64,000 nucleotides of DNA from Dechloromonas hortensis (GTDB lineage Bacteria > Pseudomonadota > Gammaproteobacteria > Burkholderiales > Rhodocyclaceae). Of this stretch, positions 24,685 to 34,835 are shown in pieces. The number at the start of each line of letters is the position of its first letter. Position 1 is the first letter of the stretch. Both the position numbers and the translations under genes were made by a program. The stretch is taken from positions 310,001 through 374,000 of the forward strand of contig NZ_SSSQ01000002.1 in NCBI RefSeq assembly GCF_009469765.1. Reading direction: 5' to 3'. The notes beneath the pieces are model-generated. The model searched no databases and was not told the origin of the DNA. It was given only the letters and a program-made list of their open reading frames with translations.

Positions 24685-25764
24685 TCAGCCGAGTAGGGCT
24701 ACTGCTTTTACCTGAGCCCAGACCTGTTTTCCGACGTGCAGGTTGAGTGCTTTTCGAGAGCGTTCCGTAATGCGGGCCAGGAGAGGCGTATTGCTGATGT
24801 GTAGCTGCACCAATACATGACCAGGGGTGTCGGTTGCGCCAATGTCACTCACTTCGCCTTCGAAGACATTAAGGATGCTGGTCGCCACGGGTTTTTCCAG
24901 CGCCAAACTGACATCGCGGGCGTGAATTCGACAACGCAACCGATGCCCTGTCGCTTTCGAACAGCTAGTGACATATATGCTCCCGCCAGCGAAATTGAGC
25001 TGTGTCAGGTCATCCTCCTCGTGCGCCGCAACCACCGTCTCGATGACGACGCCGGCATCATCGGCAAAGGCCTGAGGCAGGTCGGTGCGTGCCAAGGTTT
25101 CGGTCAACGGGCCACTCGCCACGACCTTGCCGGTGTCGAGGAGCACCAGATGGTCGGCGAGCCTGGCGACCTCATCCGGCGAGTGGCTGACATAGATGAT
25201 GGGAATCGACAGTTCATCGTGCAGCCGCTCCAGATACGGCAGGATTTCCCGCTTGCGCTTGAGGTCGAGCGCCGCCAGCGGTTCGTCCATCAGCAGGATC
25301 TGCGGCCCGGCGAGCAGGGCGCGGGCGATGGCGACGCGCTGGCGTTCGCCGCCGGAGAGTTGGGCCGGGTTGCGCTCAAGCAGGTGATCGATGCCGAGCA
25401 ATTCGGCGATTTCGGGCAGCGCGAAGCGCAGGCCGGCGGTGGACGCGCGTTTTTGGCCAAATTCCATATTGCCGCGCACCGACAGGTGCGGGAACAGGCT
25501 GGCTTCCTGGAAGACGACGCCGAGCGCGCGCTGGTGGGTCGGCACGAAACGGCCGGCCGCTTCGTCCTGCCAGACTTCGTCGCCGATCGCGAAATAGCCG
25601 TCGGCCGCTCGTTCGAGGCCGGCCATGGCGCGCAGGCAGGTTGTCTTGCCGGAGCCGGAATGGCCGAAGAGGGCCGTGATGCCGCGCCCGGGCAGGGTCA
25701 GGTCGACGGCGAGGCTGAAATCGCGGCGCTCGATGCGGAAGCGGGCCTGGATGGCTGAACTCAT
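24685..25764 (-). CDS. modC: Molybdate ABC transporter ATP-binding protein ModC
   Basis: A 359-residue ABC ATPase: Walker [10 protein letters not shown], signature [15 protein letters not shown], Walker [12 protein letters not shown], and the H-loop in [10 protein letters not shown]-terminal Mop domain ends with [12 protein letters not shown]. It powers ModB for molybdate import. The start overlaps the modB stop by four bases. The last 100-140 codons look lower in GC and use different codons from the first part, as the adjacent island does. A second, partial copy of the 3' end lies 4.2 kb away, so this end may have been replaced by recombination. Confidence 0.95.
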   Translation of the reverse strand: MSSAIQARFRIERRDFSLAVDLTLPGRGITALFGHSGSGKTTCLRAMAGLERAADGYFAIGDEVWQDEAAGRFVPTHQRALGVVFQEASLFPHLSVRGNMEFGQKRASTAGLRFALPEIAELLGIDHLLERNPAQLSGGERQRVAIARALLAGPQILLMDEPLAALDLKRKREILPYLERLHDELSIPIIYVSHSPDEVARLADHLVLLDTGKVVASGPLTETLARTDLPQAFADDAGVVIETVVAAHEEDDLTQLNFAGGSIYVTSCSKATGHRLRCRIHARDVSLALEKPVATSILNVFEGEVSDIGATDTPGHVLVQLHISNTPLLARITERSRKALNLHVGKQVWAQVKAVALLG

Positions 25765-26435
25765 AGGGCTTTGCGGCGGGCCGGGTTGAAGGTGTACAGG
25801 CCGAGCAGCACGACAAAGCTGAACAGCACCATGCCGCCGGCCAGCCAGTGGGCCTGGGTGTATTCGAGCGCTTCGACGTGGTCGTAGATTTGCACCGAGA
25901 CGACGCGCGTTTTTTCCGGAATGTTGCCGCCGATCATCAGCACGATGCCGAATTCGCCGACGGTGTGGGCGAAGCCGAGGATGGCGCCGCTCAGGAAGCC
26001 GGGCCGGGCGAGCGGCACGGCGACCGACCAGAAGGCATCCCACGGGCTGGCGCGCAGCGTCGCGGCGACTTCGAGCGGGCGCTCGCCGATTGCTTCAAAG
26101 GCATTCTGGATCGGCTGGACGACGAAGGGCAGCGAGTAGAACACCGAGGCGATGACCAGGCCGGGGAAGGTGAAGGGCAGCAGGCCGAGGCCGAGCGCCT
26201 GGGTCAGTTTGCCGAGCGGCCCGTTCGGGCCCATGGTGAGCAGCAGGTAGAAGCCGAGCACGGTCGGCGGCAGCACCAGCGGCAGGGCGACGATGGCGCC
26301 GACCATGCCTTTGAACGGCGAGCGGGTGCGCGCCAGCCACCAGGCGATGGGGGTGCCGACGACGAGCAGCAGTGTCGTCACCACCGTGGCCAGCTTTAGC
26401 GTCAGCCAGACGGCGGCGAGGTCCGTACTTTCCAT
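25761..26435 (-). CDS. modB: Molybdate ABC transporter permease ModB
   Basis: A 224-residue inner-membrane permease with about five helices. The EAA loop is [29 protein letters not shown], where it docks onto Mod[16 protein letters not shown] is typical of molybdate/tungstate permeases. It is two bases downstream of the NifX-like gene and overlaps modC. Confidence 0.95.
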   Translation of the reverse strand: MESTDLAAVWLTLKLATVVTTLLLVVGTPIAWWLARTRSPFKGMVGAIVALPLVLPPTVLGFYLLLTMGPNGPLGKLTQALGLGLLPFTFPGLVIASVFYSLPFVVQPIQNAFEAIGERPLEVAATLRASPWDAFWSVAVPLARPGFLSGAILGFAHTVGEFGIVLMIGGNIPEKTRVVSVQIYDHVEALEYTQAHWLAGGMVLFSFVVLLGLYTFNPARRKAL

Positions 26436-26437
26436 GA

Positions 26438-26830
26438 TCAGTGGCGTGAGAAGAGATCGCGCAGTTTACACAGGCTGGTCGTGATGTCGAAGCGCGGGTC
26501 GGGCAGCGCTTCACCGGCCAGGATCCGGGTGATGGCGATGGCCGGGTCGCTTTCGCCGGTCAGCAACACTTCGGCGCCGCGCTTCTTCATGTGGCGGATG
26601 AAACCGTCGCCGGCGCTGGCGCAGACGACGAGGTCGATGCCGTCGAGCGGATGGGGCGCGTTGTCTGCGAAAACGTGGAGCACCTGGTCCTGGTCGAGAT
26701 CGACCCGCTGCGGGGCGGGCAGCAAGCGGTTGGCGCGGTGCTCGCTCAGGTCGTAAACCAGCCATTGTCGGGTTTGCCCGGCATGGCCGCTGACGGCGGA
26801 GAAGTCCTTGGTGGCGATGGCGATTTTCAT
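26438..26830 (-). CDS. NifX/NafY-like FeMo-cofactor-binding family protein
   Basis: A 130-residue protein of the dinitrogenase iron-molybdenum cofactor biosynthesis family (NifX, NafY, NifB C-domain). It has [28 protein letters not shown] and [31 protein letters not shown]. Family members bind FeMo-co or NifB-co precursors in transit. Its place between modD and modB links it to molybdenum supply for nitrogenase. It is not a full NifX by neighbourhood, so I leave the symbol open. Confidence 0.82.
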   Translation of the reverse strand: MKIAIATKDFSAVSGHAGQTRQWLVYDLSEHRANRLLPAPQRVDLDQDQVLHVFADNAPHPLDGIDLVVCASAGDGFIRHMKKRGAEVLLTGESDPAIAITRILAGEALPDPRFDITTSLCKLRDLFSRH

Positions 26831-26833
26831 GGT

Positions 26834-27691
26834 TCAGGGCTCGGTGGTGGTCGGCAGGGCTGTCAGGGTCACGGCCACGTCGCGCGGCGCGGCGAAATAC
26901 GGCGCGCTGCTGACGAGGATTTGAGCGCCGGCCCGGGCATAGGCCTCGGCATTTCCGGCGTTGACCCCACCAGCCGCAGCAAGTCGCGTGCCCGGAATTT
27001 GCCGATGCAGGCGGTCGACCGCCTCCACGGGCAGTTTTTCCAGCTGCAGGATGTCGGCGCCGGCCGCCGCCCAGGCCAGCACCTCCGCCTCGTCGGCGAC
27101 CTCGACGACGATGGCCCGTTCCGGCCACTGCCGGCGCAGCCGGGCAATGCTGGCCGCCGGCGGCTGGTCGCCTAGAAAGGCGCGATGTTCGGCGAAGACG
27201 AGCAGGGTTTCCGACAAGCTCAGGCGATGCGGGCTGGCCCCGCCGCAGAGCACGGCTTTGATTGCGGCCGGCTTGGTGCCGGGAAAGTTCTTGCGCGTGC
27301 AGACAACGGCACAGTCGGGATGGCCACGGCGGGCGGCGGCGACGATGGCCGCCGTCGCCGTGGCGATGCCTGACAGGTATTCGATCAGCGTCTGCGCCGT
27401 TTTCCAGACGCCATGCAGGCTGCCGGCGGCGCCTTCCAGGCTCAGGATCTCAGCGCCGGCCGCGAGTGTTTCACCGCTGGCGGCAACGCGGCCGACCGGG
27501 TGCAGGCCGCGCAGCTCGCCCATCCGCAAGGCTTCTTCGCTGCCGCACAGCACCATGTCGTAGCGGGCGCGAAACACCAGCCGGCCGGGCTGCGGGCCGA
27601 TGCCGAGCGCGAAACTGGTCGCGTCGCCGCACGGCGCGTCGTCGTGCAGCAGGGCTTCGAGCTCGCGGTCGGGCAGGGTGTAGGGATTCAT
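26834..27691 (-). CDS. modD: ModD (nicotinate-nucleotide pyrophosphorylase-like protein of molybdenum operons)
   Basis: A 285-residue protein of the quinolinate phosphoribosyltransferase fold. Seen: LLHDDAPCGDATSFAL, KTAQTLIEYLSGIAT, CTRKNFPGTKPAAIKAVLCGGASPHRL and AAAGGVNAGNAEAYARAGA. ModD proteins share NadC's active-site framework but occur in molybdate operons and have no proven function. The position, between the unknown orf and the NifX-like gene, is typical. Confidence 0.85.
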   Translation of the reverse strand: MNPYTLPDRELEALLHDDAPCGDATSFALGIGPQPGRLVFRARYDMVLCGSEEALRMGELRGLHPVGRVAASGETLAAGAEILSLEGAAGSLHGVWKTAQTLIEYLSGIATATAAIVAAARRGHPDCAVVCTRKNFPGTKPAAIKAVLCGGASPHRLSLSETLLVFAEHRAFLGDQPPAASIARLRRQWPERAIVVEVADEAEVLAWAAAGADILQLEKLPVEAVDRLHRQIPGTRLAAAGGVNAGNAEAYARAGAQILVSSAPYFAAPRDVAVTLTALPTTTEP

Positions 27692-27695
27692 CGCA

Positions 27696-28100
27696 TCACC
27701 GTGGCGGCTGCGCGGAAAAACTGTAGAAGGCGCGGCCCGGCGTCTGCTCGTCGCCGCTCTGCACCTGCCGGTAGATCAGCCAGCGCTCGTCGCGCAGCCG
27801 CCAGGCATGGGCCTGCTCGCCGTAGGCGACGACCCGGTAGAAGTCCTCGTCGTCGTCGCTCCGGCTTTCCTCCAGCAGATAGCGGTGGGCGTAATAGCAG
27901 AGGGCGCCCTCGGCGTCATGGCCGAGGGTGCGGCTGGCCGGCATCTCGTACTCCCGGTGCTCGGTGAAGTCGAGGGCGACCACCACCTGCTGGCGCCAAT
28001 CGGCCGGCAGGTGCTGCTGCCAGTCGAGGGGCGGCGGGCTGGTGCGCCGGCGGCTCGCCGTTGGCCCGGCTGCGGCCGGGTGGAGATGGGCGGCGCTCAT
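27696..28100 (-). CDS. Unknown protein within the mod operon
   Basis: A 134-residue soluble protein that I do not recognise. The N-terminal 25 residues are Ala/Pro/Arg-rich and probably disordered. The rest has many aromatic and charged residues, with ALCYYAHRYLLEESRSDDDEDFYRVVAYGEQAHAWRLRDERWLIYRQ. It lies four bases from modD and one base from modA, so it is certainly part of the operon. A role in molybdenum or nitrogen-fixation metabolism is inferred from position only. Confidence 0.68.
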   Translation of the reverse strand: MSAAHLHPAAAGPTASRRRTSPPPLDWQQHLPADWRQQVVVALDFTEHREYEMPASRTLGHDAEGALCYYAHRYLLEESRSDDDEDFYRVVAYGEQAHAWRLRDERWLIYRQVQSGDEQTPGRAFYSFSAQPPR

Positions 28101-28101
28101 G

Positions 28102-29680
<1,579 letters not shown>

Positions 29681-29692
29681 TTTGTCGCCTTT

Positions 29693-29724
29693 GCTACGTT
29701 GTGTTGTCGTGTATATAACGATAG
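29693..29724. promoter_or_regulatory. ModE-type operator, proximal to modE
   Basis: The half-site TATATAACGATA matches the ModE consensus half. The opposite arm GCTACGTT pairs with AACGATAGC except for one missing base. It lies 12 bp before modE, in position for autorepression. Confidence 0.65.
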
Positions 29725-29731
29725 CGCAACT

Positions 29732-29768
29732 GCTGCGGTGAACGTCGAAAATTTGCCGATTTTGCCGC
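29732..29768 (+). repeat. Uptake-signal-like repeat, variant copy
   Basis: Core variant CTGCGGTGAAC (29732-29742), two changes from the exact 11-mer, then GTCG, AAAATTT and GCCGATTTT. It lies in the modE/mop intergenic region between the two ModE sites. Confidence 0.4.
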
Positions 29769-29826
29769 GGCGCTATGGTTGATATCGCGCAACGGGCTTC
29801 AGTACAGTGACGACGTGCCTGCTTTG

Positions 29827-29856
29827 TTTCGCTATGATGTTTCGTATATAGCGAAA
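29827..29856. promoter_or_regulatory. ModE-type operator, proximal to the mop gene
   Basis: Perfect 9-bp arms TTTCGCTAT and ATAGCGAAA separated by 12 bp, resembling the ModE box. It lies 36 bp before the ATG of the Mop gene, so molybdate-ModE probably controls that gene. Confidence 0.75.
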
Positions 29857-29892
29857 AGCGGGCCAGCCTACCAACGGTTTCAGGAGAGCAGC

Positions 29893-30321
29893 ATGAAAAT
29901 CAGCGCACGCAATGTATTCGAAGGGCAGATCACGGCTTTGCGCGATGGTCAGGTCAATGCCGAGGTGGAGGTGACGACGCCGGGTGGCGACCGCATCGTC
30001 GCCATCGTTACCGAGGGCAGCGTGCAGGCGCTGGGCCTCGCCGTTGGCCAGCCGGCCATCGCCTACGTCAAGGCGCCCTGGGTGATGCTGCTGGCCGGTG
30101 AAGGCGGCGTCAGGTTCAGCGCCCGCAACCAGCTGGCGGGGACGGTCGACAGCCTGCACAAGGGGGCGGTGAATAGCGATGTCGCGATCCGGCTGGCCGG
30201 CGGTTCGCTGGTGCACGCCGTGATCACCAACGAGGCGGTGCTGGAACTTGGCCTGAAGCCGGGCGTGCCGGCCTGTGCATTGATCAAGGCCAGCCACGTC
30301 GTGCTCGGGGTGCCGGCCTAG
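29893..30321 (+). CDS. Molybdenum-pterin-binding (Mop/molbindin) protein, two domains
   Basis: A 142-residue protein made of two tandem Mop domains: MKISARNVFEGQITALRDGQVNAEVEV and RFSARNQLAGTVDSLHKGAVNSDVAIRL. Di-Mop proteins (ModG type) oligomerise and store or buffer molybdate in the cytosol. AGGAGAG precedes the ATG; longer upstream readings run through the operator and are rejected. It is divergent to modE and ends in a 4-bp overlap with a convergent gene. Confidence 0.92.
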   Translation: MKISARNVFEGQITALRDGQVNAEVEVTTPGGDRIVAIVTEGSVQALGLAVGQPAIAYVKAPWVMLLAGEGGVRFSARNQLAGTVDSLHKGAVNSDVAIRLAGGSLVHAVITNEAVLELGLKPGVPACALIKASHVVLGVPA

Positions 30322-30623
30322 GCGTCGAAATGCAGGGCCAGGCTGGCCAGCACCTTGGGCAGCGGCAGGTTTTCTTCCGATTCGAGAATGCCCGGCACCG
30401 GGTGCGGGTATTCGTAGAAGATGCCGTAGGTGCCGCTGCGCTGGCCATGCAGATAAACATGGGCGCGCAGTTTTTCCAGCTCCGTATGGCGCAGCGTGAC
30501 GATGCACGGGTCGGCGCCGTCGTCGGGGACGATGTCGCAGGCCTGGGCGATGCGTTCGTCGAGCGAGACGAGGACCCGGCGGATTTCGCGGGATTTGGGG
30601 GCGGCCCAGGGATTCACGTTCAT
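30318..30623 (-). CDS. Unknown protein, last gene of the ferredoxin-nifZ-flavodoxin operon
   Basis: A 101-residue soluble protein with no family that I can name. It has two separated cysteines (AQACDIV, ADPCIVT) and a Tyr/Pro-rich stretch (GTYGIFYEYPHPVPG). Its start overlaps the flavodoxin stop by four bases, so it is translationally coupled. An accessory role in nitrogen fixation is inferred from position. Confidence 0.7.
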   Translation of the reverse strand: MNVNPWAAPKSREIRRVLVSLDERIAQACDIVPDDGADPCIVTLRHTELEKLRAHVYLHGQRSGTYGIFYEYPHPVPGILESEENLPLPKVLASLALHFDA

Positions 30624-31153
30624 CGCATCAGCTCCGGTCGGATTTGGGCCAGCCAGGTATCCAGGCGTTGCTCGGTGAATACCGGCTGGTTGATCTGGTC
30701 GAGGGCCAGACCGAGAAAGTCGTCGCCATCGAGGGCCAGCGAGCCGGCGAACTCATAGCCGGCCGCCGGCCAGCGGCCGACGGCACGGGCACCGGCGGCG
30801 ACCAGGGCGTCGTGGAGCAGGCCGATGGCATCGACGAACTCGTCGGGGTATTTCTTCTGGTCGCCGAGGCCGTAGATGGCGACCACCTTGCCGCTCAGGT
30901 CGGCATCGGCCAGCAGCGGCAGGAACTCCTCCCAACTCGGCTGGCTGAGGCCGGTGGACAGCCCCGGCAGTTCGCCGTCGCCGAGCGTCGGGCTGCCCAG
31001 AATGAGGGCGTCGTAGGCGAGGAATTCGGCAAGCGTCGCCCGTCCGATATTGACCGGCGGCGCGGCAGCTTCACCGAGCTTCTTGGCGATTTGCTTGGCG
31101 ATCAGCCGGGTACGGCCGGTATCGGTGCCGAAGAAAATGCCGATTCTGGGCAT
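30620..31153 (-). CDS. nifF: Flavodoxin, NifF-like
   Basis: A 177-residue long-chain flavodoxin. The FMN phosphate loop is FFGTDTGRTRLIAKQIAK; the other FMN loops are GSPTLGDGELPG and the YGLGDQKKYPDEFVDAIG segment. Long-chain flavodoxins of this type (NifF) give electrons to nitrogenase iron protein. The neighbours, NifZ-like and a 2Fe-2S ferredoxin under a sigma-54 promoter, support that role. A general flavodoxin is the alternative. Confidence 0.88.
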   Translation of the reverse strand: MPRIGIFFGTDTGRTRLIAKQIAKKLGEAAAPPVNIGRATLAEFLAYDALILGSPTLGDGELPGLSTGLSQPSWEEFLPLLADADLSGKVVAIYGLGDQKKYPDEFVDAIGLLHDALVAAGARAVGRWPAAGYEFAGSLALDGDDFLGLALDQINQPVFTEQRLDTWLAQIRPELMR

Positions 31154-31162
31154 GGCGGTTCC

Positions 31163-31432
31163 TCAGGCGCTGACCGGTTCTTCCTGGGTCAGTTCTTCCG
31201 GCAGGCAGCCGACCGGGTGGCCGAGGCTGCCTTCCGGGCCGTTTTCGAACTGGACCAGATAGATTTCCTTGCTTTCGTCCAGCTCGGCGACGCCGAAGTG
31301 CACGACGACGCCGCGCAGGCCGGCCGGGGCGATCAGGCCTTCCTCTTCCTCGATGCCCGGCATGCCGCCGTCGTTGAAGATGTCTTCGGCGGCGAAGACC
31401 ATGTCGCCAATCTCGTATTGAACCTTGTCCAT
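31163..31432 (-). CDS. nifZ: NifZ-domain protein
   Basis: An 89-residue protein of the NifZ family: YEIGDMVFAAEDIFNDGGMPG, GLRGVVVHFG, KEIYLVQFENGPEG and VGCLPEELTQEE. NifZ helps maturation of the MoFe protein P-clusters. The chosen ATG (MDKVQYEIGD) lies four bases after the ferredoxin stop. Typical NifZ is longer at the C-terminus; here only the core domain is present. Confidence 0.85.
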   Translation of the reverse strand: MDKVQYEIGDMVFAAEDIFNDGGMPGIEEEEGLIAPAGLRGVVVHFGVAELDESKEIYLVQFENGPEGSLGHPVGCLPEELTQEEPVSA

Positions 31433-31436
31433 GATC

Positions 31437-31766
31437 TCAGGCCCAGACATCGGCTGGCGCCAGCAGGCGGGCAACCGGTTGGTCGAACATCAGGTGCTCG
31501 TCGATGATGGTGCCGACGTCTTCCGGCTTGACACCGGTGTACATGACGGCATCCGGGTACACCAGCACGCTCGGCCCGAGATGGCAGGGGCCGAGGCAGC
31601 CGGTGTTGGTCAACTGGAAGCCGGAGGCCCACAGGTTGCGGGTCGTGAATTCGTCCGAGAAGGCCTGCCAGGTCTGGGCGCAGGCTTTCTCCTGGCAGGA
31701 GCCGCGCGGATGGCCGGCCGGGCGGCCCTGGACGCAGACGAGTACGTGTTTCTTCGGTTTGGGCAT
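31437..31766 (-). CDS. Thioredoxin-like [2Fe-2S] ferredoxin
   Basis: A 109-residue protein with C11, C24, C29, C57 and C61 in the spacing of thioredoxin-fold 2Fe-2S ferredoxins (VCVQGR, GSCQEKACA, TNTGCLGPCHLGPSVLVYPD). Such ferredoxins are common in nif regions. AAGGAGAT lies before the start, and a sigma-54 promoter about 20 bases further up drives the four-gene operon. Confidence 0.9.
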   Translation of the reverse strand: MPKPKKHVLVCVQGRPAGHPRGSCQEKACAQTWQAFSDEFTTRNLWASGFQLTNTGCLGPCHLGPSVLVYPDAVMYTGVKPEDVGTIIDEHLMFDQPVARLLAPADVWA

Positions 31767-31795
31767 CTTGATCTCCTTGTCAATGACTAAGCCAT

Positions 31796-31811
31796 TGCAA
31801 GGGTGATGCCA
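31796..31811 (-). promoter_or_regulatory. Sigma-54 promoter of the ferredoxin-nifZ-flavodoxin operon
   Basis: Minus-strand TGGCATCACCCTTGCA fits TGGCAYR-N4-TTGCW, with intact -24 GG and -12 GC. The predicted start site is about 19 bases before the ferredoxin ATG. Confidence 0.85.
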
Positions 31812-31854
31812 GGTTTAAATCACGTTAAATCAGTGCCTTGGCGTCAAGGCGTCG

Positions 31855-31870
31855 TGTCGGGTTTGCGACA
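31855..31870. promoter_or_regulatory. NifA upstream activator site
   Basis: TGT-N10-ACA (TGTCGGGTTTGCGACA), the NifA consensus, centred about 78 bp upstream of the predicted start site of the sigma-54 promoter. Confidence 0.65.
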
Positions 31871-31890
31871 AAAGATGCCGGCAAGGCTGT

Positions 31891-32574
31891 TCAGGCGGCT
31901 GCGGTGGCGAAGCGTTCCGTCAGCCACTGGCCGATATTGGCGATTTCTTCCGGGCAGACCGAGTGCGCCATCGGGTAATCGAACCAGGTGATCGGGTAAC
32001 CCTGCTCGGCCAGGTATTGGCAAGCCTGCTGGCCGAGGGCGAGCGGCACGACGTCGTCCTCGCTGCCGTGGCCGGCGAAGATCGGCGTCTGCCGGTTGGC
32101 CTGGCAGAGCGCCGGTTCGAGCAGGGCCGGGGCCGGCAGGTAGCCGGAGAGCGCGATGATGCCGGCCAGCTTTTCCGGGTAGGTCAGGCCCAGCGTATAG
32201 GCCATGGCGCCCCCTTGCGAAAAGCCGGCGAGGACGATGTTGCGGCTCGGAATGCCGCGTTCGTTTTCGCGCTCGATCAAGTGCCGGATGGCCTCGCAAC
32301 TGGCGCGGATGCCGGCTTCGTCGACGCCGCGGTTGATGCCGTCGATGTAGGTGATGTCGTACCAGGCCGGCATCACGTAGCCACCGTTGCAGGTCACCGG
32401 CATGGCCGGCGCATGCGGGAAGACGAAGCGGATGCCGAGATCTTCCGGCAGGCCGAGGTAAGGCACGATGGGGGCGAAATCGCTGCCGTCGGCCCCGAGG
32501 CCGTGCAGCCAGATGACGGCGAAGCGCGGCTGGGCGGTGGTTTCGAGTTCGATGGCGGGGAGCAGTTTGGACAT
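31891..32574 (-). CDS. Carboxylesterase of the alpha/beta-hydrolase family (YpfH/EstB type)
   Basis: A 227-residue alpha/beta hydrolase of the phospholipase/carboxylesterase family. HGLGADGSDFAPI forms the oxyanion loop and nucleophile Ser lies in GFSQGGAMA. GHGSEDDVVP holds the acid, and YPMAHSVCPEE holds the His. It is cytosolic, without signal peptide, and acts on short-chain esters or acyl-protein thioesters; the natural substrate is unknown. Confidence 0.9.
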   Translation of the reverse strand: MSKLLPAIELETTAQPRFAVIWLHGLGADGSDFAPIVPYLGLPEDLGIRFVFPHAPAMPVTCNGGYVMPAWYDITYIDGINRGVDEAGIRASCEAIRHLIERENERGIPSRNIVLAGFSQGGAMAYTLGLTYPEKLAGIIALSGYLPAPALLEPALCQANRQTPIFAGHGSEDDVVPLALGQQACQYLAEQGYPITWFDYPMAHSVCPEEIANIGQWLTERFATAAA

Positions 32575-32619
32575 GGCGGGAATTCCGGTGAGCGCGTCGG
32601 CCGGGGCGGCAGGGCGCGG

Positions 32620-33969
32620 CTAGTGGGCGGTCGGCAGGGCGAAGGGCAGTACGAAAGAGAAGCGGCTGCCCTGGCCGGGCTGACTCTCGATCCGCAGGGT
32701 GCCACCGAGCAGCTCGATCAGCTTGCGGGCAATCGGCAGGCCGACGCCGATGCCGCCATGCCGGCGGATGCTGCTGCCGTCGGCCTGGATCAGCAGGCCG
32801 TTGAGCAGCGCCAGCTTGTCGGTCGGAATGCCGGGGCCGGTGTCGGCGATACAAAACTCGACTTCGGCTTGCTCAGCCTCGCTGCGGATCAGTCGAGCCG
32901 AAGTCCGGATCGCGCCGCGCTCGGTAAATTTGACGGCGTTGCCGGCCAGGTGGCCGAGGATTTTGCGCAGGTTTTCAATGTCGCCGAGCAGCAGCGGCGG
33001 CAGCAGCGGGTCGGTTTCCTCAAGCAGGGTCAGCCCCTTGGCCTCGGCGGCGGCCTGTTCGTCACGCAGCAGGCTGGCGAGTATTTCACCGCTGGCGAAG
33101 AGTTCGGCCTTCGTGCTGAAGTGGCCGGCTTCGAGGGCGGACAGTTCGATCAGGTGGCTGATCTGGCGCAGCATGTCGTCGGCCGACTGGCGCAGCGGGG
33201 CAAGCAGTTCGCGCTGGCTTTCGCTCAGCGGCTCGTGCGAGAGCAGTTCGGCCATGCCGATGATGCCGTTCATCGGTGTTCGCAACTCGTGGCTGATATT
33301 GGCCAGAAACTCGGTCTTGGCGCGATTCGAACTCTCGGCGACAGCCTTCGCCTGTTGCAGGTTGGCGACCAGGCCGTCCTTTTCGTGCTCCAGCCGGAAG
33401 CTGGTTTGCAGCGTATCGTTGAAGTGGTCGGCGCTGCGCGTGGCGCCAAGCAGAAAGATCAGCGCCATGATGCTGGCGGCGATGTGCATCGGGTCGTTGC
33501 CCAGGAGACCGATGATGACGGCGATATTGACCGGCCAGGTGTAGAGGCGAAAGGCCAGGCGGTCGGCGGCGAGCACCGGGATGGCGCCGGCTACCATGCC
33601 GGCCATGACGAAGGCGGTAAACAGTTCCAACGCGATATTGCCGGCCAGCATCAGCAGCAGTGCGCCGGCCGCCCAGACCAGGCCGCCGGCGGCCGCCCCG
33701 AGCCGGGCGCGTTGTTGCCAGAAGCCGACTTCGGCCAGTCGTTCGGCCGGGCTGGCTTGGCGGTAGCGTTCGCCAAGTGCGATGCGCAGGCCGGCAACGA
33801 GCACTGCCAGGCCGCCCCATAGTGCCAAGGCATGGCCGCTATAAAGCTGATAGCCGATCCAGACGAAAAAACCGGCATTGAGAATGGAGATGATCTGCCC
33901 GAGCCGCACATTGCGGTAGAGCAGTTCAACCTGGCGATGCAGGACGAAAGGGTCGGCTGCCCGGCTCAA
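32620..33969 (-). CDS. Membrane sensor histidine kinase with N-terminal 6-TM region
   Basis: A 449-residue kinase. About six hydrophobic helices occupy residues 20-180, without an evident periplasmic sensor domain. A coiled linker leads to the HisKA helix [18 protein letters not shown] with H227. The ATPase domain has an N-box ([10 protein letters not shown]), DTGPGIPTD and [16 protein letters not shown]. No receiver is attached and no regulator gene is adjacent. Its start overlaps the hslO stop by four bases, an unusual pairing with a chaperone gene. Confidence 0.88.
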   Translation of the reverse strand: MSRAADPFVLHRQVELLYRNVRLGQIISILNAGFFVWIGYQLYSGHALALWGGLAVLVAGLRIALGERYRQASPAERLAEVGFWQQRARLGAAAGGLVWAAGALLLMLAGNIALELFTAFVMAGMVAGAIPVLAADRLAFRLYTWPVNIAVIIGLLGNDPMHIAASIMALIFLLGATRSADHFNDTLQTSFRLEHEKDGLVANLQQAKAVAESSNRAKTEFLANISHELRTPMNGIIGMAELLSHEPLSESQRELLAPLRQSADDMLRQISHLIELSALEAGHFSTKAELFASGEILASLLRDEQAAAEAKGLTLLEETDPLLPPLLLGDIENLRKILGHLAGNAVKFTERGAIRTSARLIRSEAEQAEVEFCIADTGPGIPTDKLALLNGLLIQADGSSIRRHGGIGVGLPIARKLIELLGGTLRIESQPGQGSRFSFVLPFALPTAH

Positions 33970-34835
33970 TGGATGGTTTCGTCGAACAGGCGGGCGACGT
34001 CTTCGGCCGAGAAGCGGTAGTCGTGATTGCAGATGTCGTCGCGTATCAGGATTTCGCCGTGCTGGGCCAGGATCGTTTCGGCATCGGCCCGGCCCAGGCT
34101 GCGGATCATGTCACGGACCTTGGTCCAGTCTTCCGGACAGTGATAGACGATCGGGCTCGGGTCGTAAAGGCGGATACCCCGGCTGGCGATTTCTTCGTGG
34201 AACAGGCGGCCGAGCAGGGCTTCGGCGTCCAGTTCGAGCAGTTCCGCCGGCTTGACGGTGCTCGCCAGGTGGCTGATCCGTTGCCAGCCGTCCGGGTCGT
34301 GCTGATCGGCCTCCGGCATCTTCTGCAGGAACAGGCAGGCAGCGGCTTGCGGACTGGCTGAAGCGAACAGGCGCGAGGGCTGTTGCTCGGACTGTTCGAG
34401 GTAGTGTTCGAAAATGGCGGCGATGCTGTCGCCGACCATCGGGACGTAGCTCTGGTAAGGCTGGCGGGCATCCGGCAGGTCAAGGCTCATCATCAACTGG
34501 CCGCCCTGCTGGGCGCCAAGCAGTTCCGGTACCGGCGCCGGCAGCACGACCGGGTTGCTGCGCGCCATGCCGCGCATCTGCAGTTGTTCGTTGCAGTCCA
34601 TGACCAGCAACTGGATCGGGCCGTTGCCGCGCAGTTGCAGCGTCAGGCGGCCAGGCTGCTTGAGCTGGCCGGCAATTAGCGCGGTGACGGCGGCGGTTTC
34701 GCCGAGTAGTTGGGCGACTGTTGGCTGGTAGTTGCGGTCGACCTGCATCTGTTGCCAGGCGTCGCCGAGATGGACGACGGCCCCCCGGATGTCGAGGCCT
34801 TCGAACAGGAAGCGACGGACGGTGCTGGCGCTCAT
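33966..34835 (-). CDS. hslO: Hsp33 family redox chaperone HslO with incomplete zinc-cysteine switch
   Basis: A 289-residue Hsp33: [20 protein letters not shown] at the start, [18 protein letters not shown], and [29 protein letters not shown]. It holds unfolded proteins under oxidative stress. Canonical Hsp33 has CxC and CxxC zinc motifs near the C-terminus. Here the first reads YHC and the second DDIC, so only one Cys of each pair remains. The redox switch may therefore work differently or not at all. The gene overlaps both neighbours by four bases. Confidence 0.9.
   Translation of the reverse strand: MSASTVRRFLFEGLDIRGAVVHLGDAWQQMQVDRNYQPTVAQLLGETAAVTALIAGQLKQPGRLTLQLRGNGPIQLLVMDCNEQLQMRGMARSNPVVLPAPVPELLGAQQGGQLMMSLDLPDARQPYQSYVPMVGDSIAAIFEHYLEQSEQQPSRLFASASPQAAACLFLQKMPEADQHDPDGWQRISHLASTVKPAELLELDAEALLGRLFHEEIASRGIRLYDPSPIVYHCPEDWTKVRDMIRSLGRADAETILAQHGEILIRDDICNHDYRFSAEDVARLFDETIH

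Noticed and set aside
27012..27026. GCGGTCGACCGC palindrome in modD considered as another copy of the uptake-like repeat
   Set aside because: It shares only the inner GGTCGACC; the CTG end and the A-tracts are missing.
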